From: an uncultured bacterium
Lineage (GTDB): Bacteria; Bacillota; Clostridia; Lachnospirales; Lachnospiraceae
Direction of reading: 5' to 3'
Length of the DNA: 62,667 bases
NCBI GenBank assembly: GCA_947643145.1
Contig: CANRVD010000008.1
Coordinates: 1 to 62,667, forward strand
Below the pieces are notes generated by a model. The model was not told where the DNA came from. It searched no databases and saw nothing but the letters and a program-made list of their open reading frames with translations. This document shows, one piece after another, positions 34,661 through 43,317 of this stretch (position 1 is its first letter; each line of letters starts with the position of its first letter). The position numbers and the translations under genes are program-made.

Positions 34661-36451
34661 CTACCAAATCTGCAAATCTGAAAGAATAGATAAGGTAAGT
34701 TCAGAAGCAATCGGACCTGTCGTATTTTTTTCGCTTTCAATATTGGTTGCAAAAAAGTAAATGTGCTCCGACTTTTCAATAAATCCAATGAACCATCCGG
34801 AAATGTTTTGATGGCGTACTTCCATTGTTCCGGTTTTTCCAAACAGGGAGCCATCTGTATTGGAAGATAGACAAATTGAATTTTTGACAGCCTTAATATT
34901 TTCTGGCGAAAAATGGAATTCATTATAATAAAATTTCTTTAAAGTTTCAACCTGCTCAATCGGAGAGATTTTTAGTGATGAATTTAGCCAATAGGAGGAA
35001 ATATCTCCACGGACAATCTGATTACCATACCCAATTTCATGTACAAAGTCTTTTATGGATGACAAACCAACTTTTTGGTCGATAGCCTGAAAGTACCAGG
35101 TGACAGAGTTCTTCATTGCTGATTCTAATGTCTGGTCTACATTCCAGGTATCATACGTATATTTTTTTCCTTCCCATGAAAGTTGTGACTTTTTTGGTGC
35201 TATTATTCCAGATTCAAGTCCAAATAAAGCAGTATAAATTTTAAAGGTAGAGGCTGGTGCTATACGTGTCGCAGCATGATCTTTATTATAAATTTGCCAT
35301 GAATTTGCAGTGGCGTCATATAACACGAAACTACCATCATATTCATTAAAGTTTTCACTTAAATCAATATAGGAAATATTTTGATTGTTATCATTAAAAT
35401 AATAATAATCCTGATTGGAAGCCTGTATCGTTAATATTGGGGCAAATCCAAGAAGAAAGGCAGCAATCAAAACAAACGTAAAAAAACTGTGCAGCTTTTT
35501 CGGAAAGGATACCGGGCGATAATTTGCTATATTTATAATCCGTTTCTTTATCTGTTTCATGTTTCCACCAATTCCGGTTGCAAAAGGGAAAGGCAGGAGC
35601 GAAACTTTTTCTGCAAGATTTATTAAGGTGTTGCCATAATCCTCATAGTCCTTTTCGTTTAACATAAGTAAAACGGATGTGTCACAGGCGACTTCACGGT
35701 CATTCCGCATTTCTTTTAAGGAATACCAGACAAGAGGGTTAAACCAGTATACAACACTTGCCAAATTCATGAAAGAATTTATCAGGGCATCTTTATATTT
35801 GTAATGCTGTAATTCATGTAATATCATGTAACGTAAGTCTGTCATATTATTGTCTGATAGGATATGTATGGGCAGATAAATTTGTGGTTTGAAAAATCCT
35901 ACCATAATAGGTGATTTTAAAAAGGCAGTACTATAGACAGGGATTTTTCTTTTGATTCCCATCTCTTGAAGGCAGGTTTGGTATAATTTACAAACATCCC
36001 GGTTTTGCAGCAGGAGAGCAGATTGTTTTAGCTTATGAAGCTCTATTTTTGATTTTACAACAAAAAGAAGCATGATAAGCATTCCAAATAACCAAATACC
36101 CAGTAGTAAGATACCTATTGTGGATATTGTATTTCCACCATCTGATATGGTAAAATCGTTCATCCAGTTAGAGGAATCCGATGAAACCGGATTGGAAGTT
36201 GTTTGTAAGGCGGAGTCTGCACGATTGACCGAAGGTTTCCAATTGTAAAAACGTGAAAAAATCTGTAAAATGCCTATGTGCTTTATTTTCAAAAATGGCG
36301 CTGCCAGTAAAATTAGCAGTATAAACCATAAATTGTACTGCAGCCGATTGGACAGGTGTTCTTTGAATATGTGTTTAGCCAATAAAATAACTCCGATAAT
36401 GATGGCAATAAGTATATTGCATATAAAAAAATGAATCGAAAAATGAACCAT
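34661..36451 (-). CDS. blaR1: BlaR1/MecR1-like beta-lactam sensor-protease
   Basis: 596 aa. Four TM helices surround an M56 zinc metalloprotease domain with LHELQHYKYKDALINS (HExxH-type HELQH) and the downstream Glu in REVACD. The extracellular C-terminal domain is a class D beta-lactamase-like sensor: the acylated serine in ASTFKIYTALFG (~395) and KTGTMEV (~537). Acylation by a beta-lactam activates the protease, leading to loss of the BlaI repressor. It ends 4 nt from the opposing PBP stop and lies 1 nt downstream of blaI, so it is co-transcribed with blaI. Confidence 0.95.
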   Translation of the reverse strand: MVHFSIHFFICNILIAIIIGVILLAKHIFKEHLSNRLQYNLWFILLILLAAPFLKIKHIGILQIFSRFYNWKPSVNRADSALQTTSNPVSSDSSNWMNDFTISDGGNTISTIGILLLGIWLFGMLIMLLFVVKSKIELHKLKQSALLLQNRDVCKLYQTCLQEMGIKRKIPVYSTAFLKSPIMVGFFKPQIYLPIHILSDNNMTDLRYMILHELQHYKYKDALINSFMNLASVVYWFNPLVWYSLKEMRNDREVACDTSVLLMLNEKDYEDYGNTLINLAEKVSLLPFPFATGIGGNMKQIKKRIINIANYRPVSFPKKLHSFFTFVLIAAFLLGFAPILTIQASNQDYYYFNDNNQNISYIDLSENFNEYDGSFVLYDATANSWQIYNKDHAATRIAPASTFKIYTALFGLESGIIAPKKSQLSWEGKKYTYDTWNVDQTLESAMKNSVTWYFQAIDQKVGLSSIKDFVHEIGYGNQIVRGDISSYWLNSSLKISPIEQVETLKKFYYNEFHFSPENIKAVKNSICLSSNTDGSLFGKTGTMEVRHQNISGWFIGFIEKSEHIYFFATNIESEKNTTGPIASELTLSILSDLQIW

Positions 36452-36452
36452 A

Positions 36453-36839
36453 TCAATCGTCTCCTTTTTGGGAACCTCTGCTGAGAAGTGAACGAAGGGT
36501 ATCTATCTCTGTTTCTGATAATTTATCGTTTTCTAAATAGGCAGACAGCATTTTTGAAATGTTACCATCATAGAAACGCTTTAAAAAGGAATTGCTTTCC
36601 TGACCGATATACTCATTTTCATCCACTAGTGGAGTATAGACGAATACCCGGCTCTGCTTTTCGTAAGAAAGTACGCCCTTGTTTACCAGACGTTTTATCA
36701 GGGTTTGTATCGTTTTAGGGCTCCAGGCCGTTGTTTTTGTTAAACGTTCCGTTATTTCGTTTGTGTTAATAGGAGCATATTTCCACACAATTTTCATAAC
36801 TTCAAATTCAGCTTCAGAAATCTGGGGTAGAGCAGCCAT
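36453..36839 (-). CDS. blaI: BlaI/MecI-family repressor
   Basis: 128 aa from ATG 36839 (GGAGG 8 nt upstream); the upstream in-frame start at 36875 falls in the operator. The winged helix reads ISEAEFEVMKIVWKYAPINT, NEITERLTKTTAWSPKTIQT, LIKRLVNKGVLSYEKQSRVF. The C-terminal dimerisation helices include SFLKRFYDGNISKMLSAYLE, the region cleaved when BlaR1 is activated. It should repress itself, blaR1 and the divergent-locus PBP through the matching operators. Confidence 0.96.
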   Translation of the reverse strand: MAALPQISEAEFEVMKIVWKYAPINTNEITERLTKTTAWSPKTIQTLIKRLVNKGVLSYEKQSRVFVYTPLVDENEYIGQESNSFLKRFYDGNISKMLSAYLENDKLSETEIDTLRSLLSRGSQKGDD

Positions 36840-36856
36840 AATATATTCCTCCGTAT

Positions 36857-36906
36857 TCCTACATATGTAATACAATTATTATACCGATTGATGCTTTCAA
36901 TGTCAA
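36857..36906 (-). promoter_or_regulatory. blaI-blaR1 promoter with BlaI operator
   Basis: On the minus strand, TTGACA (36901-36906), a 17-nt spacer and TATAAT (36878-36883) form a consensus promoter. TATTACATATGTAGGA (36872-36857), with the TACATATGTA core typical of BlaI/MecI operators, begins 5 nt after the -10 box and so covers the transcription start. Confidence 0.88.
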
Positions 36907-36964
36907 GGAATATCCAGTAGCAGGATAGCGGGTTATCTGTTGTATGATGGAAAGCAACTCAAGA

Positions 36965-36993
36965 TTGACTTTTATGGTAGAATGTAGTATAGT
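36965..36993 (+). promoter_or_regulatory. Promoter of the secreted repeat protein
   Basis: TTGACT (36965-36970), 17-nt spacer, TATAGT (36988-36993). The start codon follows at 37052 behind GGAGGAGA. Confidence 0.7.
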
Positions 36994-37051
36994 GAAAATA
37001 CTAAATTAGTTTACATATTGTTAAACTACAAAGAATTGGAGGAGAAGAGAT

Positions 37052-38038
37052 ATGAGAAAAAAACTTTTAGCAGCTGTATTGGCAGCTAGCATGGTACTTT
37101 CAGTAGCACCAGTGCTTCCGGTTAATACAGGCACAGTAGCATCTGCAGAGGATGTGAATGAAACAGTTGGTGCAGAAGACAAGACTACAGCATGGTGGAC
37201 AGCATTCAGTAAGCCGCTTCAGCTGGAGACAGACAAAGTGTTGGTAGTTGATATGGATAATTATGGCGGTACTGCAAATGTTTGGAATAATTATGTTATG
37301 GTTTTCACAAACGATGGTTCTACTGTTGCTGCAGCTGATGCTCCGGCAGACCATAAGGAGTTTGCAGTAGTACGTGCAGATGACTGGGGATGGGGCGGAG
37401 GAGATAACAAGTCCCTTTCCGGAGATGCTATCACGTATACACATGACTGGGCTGATGAGGCATCTTACAAGGAGATTATGGAGGATGCACATATTACTAT
37501 GGAAGTGGCAAGAAAAGGTTCATGGATTCAGGTGTCTGCAGACGTTGTTTCTAACAAAGATGAGACAAAGAAATATAACCGTACTGTAACCCTTAATACA
37601 GCTGAGGGAAATGTTTTCCTGAATTTTACTGTGGATGGTTCATGTCTTAAGATTAATTCTGTTGATACAAAGGATATTGATCCTGATTTAGTTATTGGAC
37701 CAGGAACAGAAGATCCGGGAACAGAGGATCCAGGAACAAAGGATCCGGGTACGGAAGACGCAGGAACAGAGGATCCAGGCGATGATACTCCTGCTAAGAC
37801 ACAAATCAAGGTTACTAAAGTAACAGCTAAGAAGAATGCTACAAAGGTTACTGGTACAGTATCTGTTACTAAGGCAACTGTTAAGGTTAAAGTTGGTAAG
37901 AATGCTTACAAGAAGGCAACTGTAAATGGCAAGAAGTTTACAATCAAGGTTGCTAAGTTAAAGAAGGGTACAAAGGTTACTGTTAAGGCAACAAAGAAGA
38001 ATTGTACAGCAGGTACAAAGAGCGTGACAGTTAAATAA
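37052..38038 (+). CDS. Secreted protein with Pro-Gly-Thr repeat linker and basic C-terminal module
   Basis: 328 aa. Signal peptide MRKKLLAAVLAASMVLSVAP, cleavage probably near ASAED. Residues ~40-215 form a beta-rich domain (TTAWWTAFSKPLQLETDKVL ... GSWIQVSADVVS) that looks like a carbohydrate- or wall-binding jelly roll, though I cannot name the family. A linker of five GTEDP-type repeats follows (residues ~218-243), then a Lys/Thr/Val-rich ~75-residue module (KNATKVTGTVSVTKATVKVK ... KLKKGTKVTVKATKK). The last module is basic enough to bind anionic wall polymers, and a related one ends the CotH protein at 40250. Highly expressed codon choice and a good promoter suggest abundance. Confidence 0.75.
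   Translation: MRKKLLAAVLAASMVLSVAPVLPVNTGTVASAEDVNETVGAEDKTTAWWTAFSKPLQLETDKVLVVDMDNYGGTANVWNNYVMVFTNDGSTVAAADAPADHKEFAVVRADDWGWGGGDNKSLSGDAITYTHDWADEASYKEIMEDAHITMEVARKGSWIQVSADVVSNKDETKKYNRTVTLNTAEGNVFLNFTVDGSCLKINSVDTKDIDPDLVIGPGTEDPGTEDPGTKDPGTEDAGTEDPGDDTPAKTQIKVTKVTAKKNATKVTGTVSVTKATVKVKVGKNAYKKATVNGKKFTIKVAKLKKGTKVTVKATKKNCTAGTKSVTVK
37703..37777 (+). repeat. Five tandem 15-bp repeats in coding DNA
   Basis: Units of the form GGAACAGAGGATCCA repeat five times with small changes and encode G-T-E/K-D-P/A steps. Such in-frame repeats can change number by slippage and so alter linker length. Confidence 0.8.
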
Positions 38039-38066
38039 TTAGTTGTTAATCCAACATATTTTTAAT

Positions 38067-38102
38067 AAAGGCTGGAAATCATAATAATGGTTTCCGGTCT
38101 TT
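38067..38102 (+). terminator. Terminator of the secreted protein gene
   Basis: AAAGGCTGGAAATCAT pairs with ATGGTTTCCGGTCTTT (13 of 16, remainder G-U), followed by GTTTAATTT. The gap from here to 38360 holds only a family A-like end (GTGAAAAGTAAC at about 38205) and no gene. Confidence 0.65.
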
Positions 38103-38360
38103 GTTTAATTTGGGGAAAATTTCTCAAAAAAATATGCAAAATGACGCTGTTTCACTCGTATTTTTGAAGAAAAACCAGTCAAAAATTCTCGAATCCAGTG
38201 TGGGTGTGAAAAGTAACTAAAATTTTGTTTATCAGGGCTTTTACGGTAAGTTCAGATGGATATTTTTATTGGACTATGGTATGATAAATTAAGCAGAATA
38301 AAAGAAACGGGTATGGGAATATTTGGTATATGGACTGAAAATAGAGAGAGGAGAGCAGAT

Positions 38361-39896
38361 ATGGTATCAACAGAAGCAGATAAGTGGAAAAAGGATTATG
38401 AAGAGTTTGAAAAAGTAACAAGGCAGTTTTATGCAGGAGAGATTACAGTACCACAGTATAAGGGATTTTCGGGAGGTTTTGGAAGTTATGCACAGCGTGG
38501 AGGAAAGGCAAGTATGCTCCGTCTGCGTCTGCCTGGTGGAAGGGTTACAAAGGAAAAGTTAAAATTTGTTGCAGAAAGTATTCAGAAATATCAGATTGAC
38601 AAGGTACATTTTACTACCTGTCAGACGATACAGTTTCACAATTTATCAGCAGATACGGTATGTGCTCTTGCAGTAGAAGCGTTGGATTGTGGAATTGTTA
38701 CCCGCGGCGGTGGTGGAGATTTTCCGAGAAATGTTATGGTTTCGCCTTTAACGGGCGTAGAACAGGGAGAATATTTTGACGTTACGCCTTATGCTGAGCA
38801 GGTTGGAGAATATCTGATGGGATTGATTAAGAGTGTAAAGCTTCCAAGGAAGTTAAAGGTATGCTTTTCGAATTCTCCAGCAAATGTGACACATGCGACG
38901 TTTCGGGATTTGGGGTTTGCAGCACGCAGTGATGGTAAATTTGATGTTTACTGTGCAGGCGGACTGGGAAATAATCCTAAGATGGGTGTTCCTGTGGCAC
39001 AGGGGGTTGAGGGAAGTAAGGTCTTATATTATGTAAAGGCAATGGTAAAACTCTTTGTGACTTATGGGAATTATGAGGTTCGTGCAAAGGCAAGGACAAG
39101 ATATATGCAGGATGTTTTAGGGGATAAGCTTGCAGAGGAATATCAAAAGAAACTGGAAGAGGCATTCGGAGAAGAGAAGTTAGATATAGAGATTGGAAAG
39201 GATGAAATAAAGAAACAGGGGGATGGCAGTTCTATTTCCTCCGACAGGGTGATTGCTCAAAAGCAGGACGGTTTATATGCAGTAGAGTATCATCCGATTG
39301 GAGGATGTCCTGCACCGCAGAAGTTAATTGAATTATATCAGGCAATACAGGAAATGGAGCAGGTAGAGCTTCGTATTGCACCAGATGAGACAGTTTATAT
39401 CATTAATTGTACATCAGGAGAAGCACAGAAGCTGTTAGACATAACAAATGACGGAGCAGGCAATTTATTTGAATCATCGGTTGCCTGTATTGGTGCATCC
39501 ATTTGTCAGGTGGGTGCAAGGGATTCCCAGCAGCTGCTGGCAACGCTTGTGAAAGAGTGGGGAGAGTGGGGAATCCCTGATGGAGCATTGCCGCAAATTC
39601 ATATTTCCGGCTGTCCGTCTTCCTGTGGAACACATCAGATTGGCAGAATTGGATTTCGGGGAGGTATGAAAAAGGTAGATGGAAAGCCAGAGCCAGCCTT
39701 TTTGCTATATGTAAATGGCAGGGATGAGCAGGAATGTGCCCGTTTTGGTGAGGAAATCGGTGTTATTACAGAAGCGCAGATTCCACAATTTTTAAAAAAG
39801 CTGGGAAAAGTTGTAGCAGAAAGCGGAATGGATTTTGAAACATGGTATGAAGAACATTCTGAAGATTTTAAGCAAATAGCAGAACCATATCTATAA
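38361..39896 (+). CDS. Siroheme nitrite/sulfite reductase (NirA/Sir type)
   Basis: 511 aa from ATG 38361 (GAGAGGAGAG upstream); the open frame extends to 38256 without a ribosome site. Two NirA-like repeats; the siroheme/[4Fe-4S] ligands are SSVACIGASICQVGARDS (C-x5-C, ~375-381) and HISGCPSSCGTHQIG (C-x3-C, ~417-421). It reduces nitrite or sulfite by six electrons, probably from ferredoxin, in the cytoplasm. No nitrate or sulfate activation genes and no siroheme synthesis genes are adjacent, so the physiological substrate is unclear. Single gene. Confidence 0.9.
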   Translation: MVSTEADKWKKDYEEFEKVTRQFYAGEITVPQYKGFSGGFGSYAQRGGKASMLRLRLPGGRVTKEKLKFVAESIQKYQIDKVHFTTCQTIQFHNLSADTVCALAVEALDCGIVTRGGGGDFPRNVMVSPLTGVEQGEYFDVTPYAEQVGEYLMGLIKSVKLPRKLKVCFSNSPANVTHATFRDLGFAARSDGKFDVYCAGGLGNNPKMGVPVAQGVEGSKVLYYVKAMVKLFVTYGNYEVRAKARTRYMQDVLGDKLAEEYQKKLEEAFGEEKLDIEIGKDEIKKQGDGSSISSDRVIAQKQDGLYAVEYHPIGGCPAPQKLIELYQAIQEMEQVELRIAPDETVYIINCTSGEAQKLLDITNDGAGNLFESSVACIGASICQVGARDSQQLLATLVKEWGEWGIPDGALPQIHISGCPSSCGTHQIGRIGFRGGMKKVDGKPEPAFLLYVNGRDEQECARFGEEIGVITEAQIPQFLKKLGKVVAESGMDFETWYEEHSEDFKQIAEPYL

Positions 39897-39948
39897 AGAG
39901 AGCAGGGTGTTAAAATTTCGAGTGTTATGTTTCGTAAAATTTTTGTTA

Positions 39949-40068
39949 TTTATACACTGGCTGCCGCGTGTTCACGGGATAATACAGGTTTGAGACCGGA
40001 CACCGGCAATATATCAGGTCAGGCAGGACGCCTGACCTTTTATACTCCTCCCGGAACCAGTGTATAAA
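39949..40068 (+). ncRNA. Structured 120-nt element, candidate RNA or complex terminator
   Basis: TTTATACACTGG (39949-39960) pairs perfectly with CCAGTGTATAAA (40057-40068), closing a 120-nt domain. Inside are a CCGCGTG/CACGGG hairpin, ACCGGACACCGGC, and a strong hairpin AGGTCAGGC-AGGAC-GCCTGACCT followed by TTTT (40016-40041). The inner hairpin alone could end the siroheme reductase transcript 120 nt past its stop. The enclosing long stem is not needed for termination and suggests a folded RNA. It matches no riboswitch class that I know. Confidence 0.45.
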
Positions 40069-40249
40069 CTTATTATAACGTGATGTGCTGGTATTGGCAA
40101 GAAAACGTTATAAAAATAGCCAATAACAAAATAAGGAATAAAAATAGATGAAAAGGCAGGTGGCATTTTTATGTGAATCTGTTATAATAGATTCGACAAG
40201 TCAAAATGAAATCAGGAAAACGAAAGTTTTTGGGGATTGGAGGGAAAAG

Positions 40250-42496
40250 ATGCGGAAAAGATATCTGGCGGCGACAGCAGCGGCCATTACAATTGGCATA
40301 ACGGGCATTTGGAATGTTAACGGCATGCAGCCATGGATAAGCCATACAGTGGCGCAGGCGGCGGGAGAGGTGAATGCTTCTTCGGTGCAGGTATCCATGT
40401 CAAGGGGGAGTGGATGTTATGCAGATGAGTTTTCGCTGGAAATAAGCGGTGAGGGTGCTGCGAAAATTTATTATACGACAGATGGCAGCAATCCTGCAGA
40501 GAGTGATACCAGAATAGAGTATACAGGAGCGATTCCTATAAAGGACAAATCAAAGGATGCGAATGTTCTGGCGGCAGTAGACCCGGTACTTTTTGACAGT
40601 GCCTATTTGGGATATGATGATGACACCATAGTAGATATGTACAGTGCACCAAAGGATGATGAGGTAGACAAGGCCGCTGTTATTAAAGCAGTTGGTGTTG
40701 ATGCAGACGGAGTGTATGGAAAGGTTGTAACAAATACATATTTTGTCGGTCAGATGGCAGAACATATACAGGGAATTAAGGAGAGTTGTGAAGCTGCAGG
40801 TGTTCCGCTTTCTATTATGTCAATCTCCATGGATTATGATGACCTTTTTGATTATGAAAAGGGAATTTATGTCAAGGGAAAGATTTTTGATGAAGCTGCT
40901 GCACTTTATGAAGGTTGGGATTTGTTTGGGGTTGCCAGAAATCTAGAGGCAAATTATAATCAGAGGGGGTCTGCGTGGGAGCGCAGGGCGCATATAGATT
41001 ATTTGGAAAGCGATGGGGAAAATACCTTGTGCAGGCTGCAGCAGGACTGCGGCATTCGGATTCAGGGAAATTATTCACGCTCAGATTTACAAAAGGGATT
41101 CCGTTTATATGCAAGGCAAGATTATGGACAGAAAAAGTTTGAATATGCATTTTTTGGTGAGGATGCAAAGGATGATACGGGCGCAGTGCTTCGTCAGTTT
41201 AAGAAGCTGACACTGCGAAACGGCGGAAATGCTTCTTTTCTTGCAAAATATAATGATGCATTCTGGCAGTCTCTTTTAAGGGATGTGGACTGTGAGACAC
41301 AGCATTCAAGGGTTTGTACCGTTTATCTGAATGGTGAGTACTGGGGGATTTATATTCTGCAGGAAAACTATGATGATAATTATTTTGAAGAGAAGCATGG
41401 TGTTGATAAAAATACAGTGGTTGTTTACAAAGGAGATGCGGAACGGTATGCTTCAGGATATAAGTTAGACGAGGGAATGCTTCCTGCTGGTGAAACAGAT
41501 GAAGGATACTATTTCAGGGAACTGGTGCAGTTTTTTCAGACACATAGCGATTTGAAGAAGACAGAGGATTTCAAAGCATTTGAAAAGCTGGTGGATGTAG
41601 ATTCGGTAAGGGATTTTTTTGCTGTCCAGGTGTGGATTAATAATAAATGGGACTGGCCGGGAAAGAACTGGTCTATGTGGAAAACAAACACGGTGGACGC
41701 TTCCAATCCTTATGCAGACGGCAGATGGAGGCTTTGCCTGTATGATTTGGATTTTGGGGGCTGGAGCGGTATGTCCGAGGCAGCTGCCAATACCATTCGG
41801 GATGATGGATATAAACCGTATGGTCTCTTGGATATGGATGCGGATCATGATAATCCGACAGTGCTTTGTTTTGCATATCTGATGAGCAATGAGAAGTTTA
41901 GAAATGATTTTGCCTATCGTCTGAAAGAACTTAGTACAGTGAATTTTGAGACGGATATGGCAACAAAGGCATGTCAGAAGTACAGAGATACGTATAATCC
42001 TCTGTATCCGCAGTTTTTCCAAAGATTTTTTGGGGAGGCGGCAGAGTGGCGTTTGGAAGATACCCTTTGGGGAGCTGGCAGTTATCAGGCAATGACTGAT
42101 TTTATTATGGAGCGTCCTTCGAATATACAGAACATGATTGACTGGGTGACTGATTTTTACAAGACACATACCATTTATAACAGTGCGTTAGCAGAGCAGA
42201 AAGCTCCTGAGGAGCCGGTTAATAAGAAAGAAGTGACCGGTAAAATCACTGCCAAAAAAGGAACAAAGTATATTAAAGTGAAAGCAACAAAAAAGGCAAA
42301 AGTAACGGTAAAGCTTTCAAAAAAGATAATACGTTCTGGTAAAAAGAAGGTTAAGAAGCTTGTGATTCCGGGGAGTAAAAATAAGAAAGGGGTTATAACG
42401 CTGCGACTCTCCTCTAAGCTAAAGAAGGGGATGAAGATAACAGTGGTCGTAGAAAAGAGTGGCTGGCGTGAAACAGAGAAGCTTACTATTTGTTGA
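40250..42496 (+). CDS. Extracellular CotH-kinase family protein
   Basis: 748 aa from ATG 40250 (GGAGGG 5 nt upstream). Signal peptide MRKRYLAATAAAITIGITGI. Residues ~45-190 include a chitobiase-type Ig-like domain (AAKIYYTTDGSNPAESDTRI). The CotH domain (~220-620) keeps IRIQGNYSRSDLQKGFRLYA, VYLNGEYWGIYILQENYDDN and CLYDLDFGGWSG, the kinase-like core known to phosphorylate spore-coat proteins in Bacillus. A basic Ig-like tail (KITAKKGTKYIKVKATKKAK ...) closes it. It is the first gene of the CotH-VTC-DUF4956-DUF4353 run. Here it is a secreted protein and its phospho-substrate is unknown. Confidence 0.88.
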   Translation: MRKRYLAATAAAITIGITGIWNVNGMQPWISHTVAQAAGEVNASSVQVSMSRGSGCYADEFSLEISGEGAAKIYYTTDGSNPAESDTRIEYTGAIPIKDKSKDANVLAAVDPVLFDSAYLGYDDDTIVDMYSAPKDDEVDKAAVIKAVGVDADGVYGKVVTNTYFVGQMAEHIQGIKESCEAAGVPLSIMSISMDYDDLFDYEKGIYVKGKIFDEAAALYEGWDLFGVARNLEANYNQRGSAWERRAHIDYLESDGENTLCRLQQDCGIRIQGNYSRSDLQKGFRLYARQDYGQKKFEYAFFGEDAKDDTGAVLRQFKKLTLRNGGNASFLAKYNDAFWQSLLRDVDCETQHSRVCTVYLNGEYWGIYILQENYDDNYFEEKHGVDKNTVVVYKGDAERYASGYKLDEGMLPAGETDEGYYFRELVQFFQTHSDLKKTEDFKAFEKLVDVDSVRDFFAVQVWINNKWDWPGKNWSMWKTNTVDASNPYADGRWRLCLYDLDFGGWSGMSEAAANTIRDDGYKPYGLLDMDADHDNPTVLCFAYLMSNEKFRNDFAYRLKELSTVNFETDMATKACQKYRDTYNPLYPQFFQRFFGEAAEWRLEDTLWGAGSYQAMTDFIMERPSNIQNMIDWVTDFYKTHTIYNSALAEQKAPEEPVNKKEVTGKITAKKGTKYIKVKATKKAKVTVKLSKKIIRSGKKKVKKLVIPGSKNKKGVITLRLSSKLKKGMKITVVVEKSGWRETEKLTIC

Positions 42497-42565
42497 GTAG
42501 AAGCTGGTATCTGAAACAGTAGAAGAGCAGAGCCAATAGAGAAGGAAGAGAATAAGGGTAAAGTG

Positions 42566-43297
42566 ATGGGTAGTATTAATACAGTTTTTAAAAGGTATGA
42601 GAAAAAATATATTTTAGACGGGGAGCAGTACCGCCGCTTTCTGGAAATAGCCAGACAGTATATGCAGGTAGATAAATATGGGGAGAGTACAATCTGTAAC
42701 CTGTATTTTGATACGACAGATTTTGAATTAATTCGTCATTCAATTGAGAAACCCGTATATAAGGAAAAATTGCGCCTGAGGAGTTATGGAGTACCAAAAC
42801 CGGGTGATATGGTTTTTTTGGAGCTTAAGAAAAAGTATAAAGGAGTGGTATACAAAAGAAGGATTGCTTTATCTTTGGAGGAAGCGTATCGAAGTATCCA
42901 GGCGGGCGCAGTAGATGAATCGAAGGGACAAATCGGGCGGGAAATTAATTATTTTTTGGAAATGTACCAGTTAGTCCCAAAGGTCTATCTTGCATATGAC
43001 AGAATTGCCATGTTTGGAAAGGAAGATGCGGAACTGCGTATGACTTTTGATTTTCGGATTCGGAGCAGGGAGGATAACCTTGATTTGACAGCCGGGGATG
43101 AAGGTGAACTTTTGCTTCCTGAGGATAATGTGATTATGGAAATTAAAGTAAAGGATTCCTATCCAATGTGGCTAATCCATGCTTTAGAGACAATAGAAAT
43201 TTATCCATGTTCATTTTCAAAGTATGGAAATGTATATATAAATTCATTATTTCCGGAATGGATAGAGCAGATTGCAGCCACAGAAGTAATGGGATAA
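42566..43297 (+). CDS. VTC-domain protein (polyphosphate polymerase-like)
   Basis: 243 aa from ATG 42566 (AAGGG upstream). The triphosphate-tunnel fold shows its basic and acidic strand motifs: KRYEKKYILDGEQY, KLRLRSYGV, VFLELKKKYKGVVYKRR, LAYDRIAMFG, RMTFDF and VIMEIKVKDSYP. In yeast, VTC4 builds polyphosphate from ATP inside the vacuole-membrane complex. Bacterial relatives are almost always next to CotH and DUF4956 genes, as here. No TM segment of its own, so it probably acts on the cytoplasmic face with the DUF4956 protein that follows 20 nt later. Confidence 0.9.
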   Translation: MGSINTVFKRYEKKYILDGEQYRRFLEIARQYMQVDKYGESTICNLYFDTTDFELIRHSIEKPVYKEKLRLRSYGVPKPGDMVFLELKKKYKGVVYKRRIALSLEEAYRSIQAGAVDESKGQIGREINYFLEMYQLVPKVYLAYDRIAMFGKEDAELRMTFDFRIRSREDNLDLTAGDEGELLLPEDNVIMEIKVKDSYPMWLIHALETIEIYPCSFSKYGNVYINSLFPEWIEQIAATEVMG

Positions 43298-43317
43298 GAG
43301 GGAGGAAAAGAAAAGAG

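Noticed and set aside
37703-37777. Short regular repeats considered as a CRISPR-like array
   Set aside because: They are head-to-tail 15-bp units without spacers and encode a protein linker.
38256-38360. 35-residue N-terminal extension of the siroheme reductase
   Set aside because: No ribosome site at 38256; homologous sequence and a good site support ATG 38361.
41465-42169. 234-codon antisense frame inside the CotH gene
   Set aside because: Opposite strand of clear CotH motifs; low-complexity His/Ile/Cys-rich translation and no start context.
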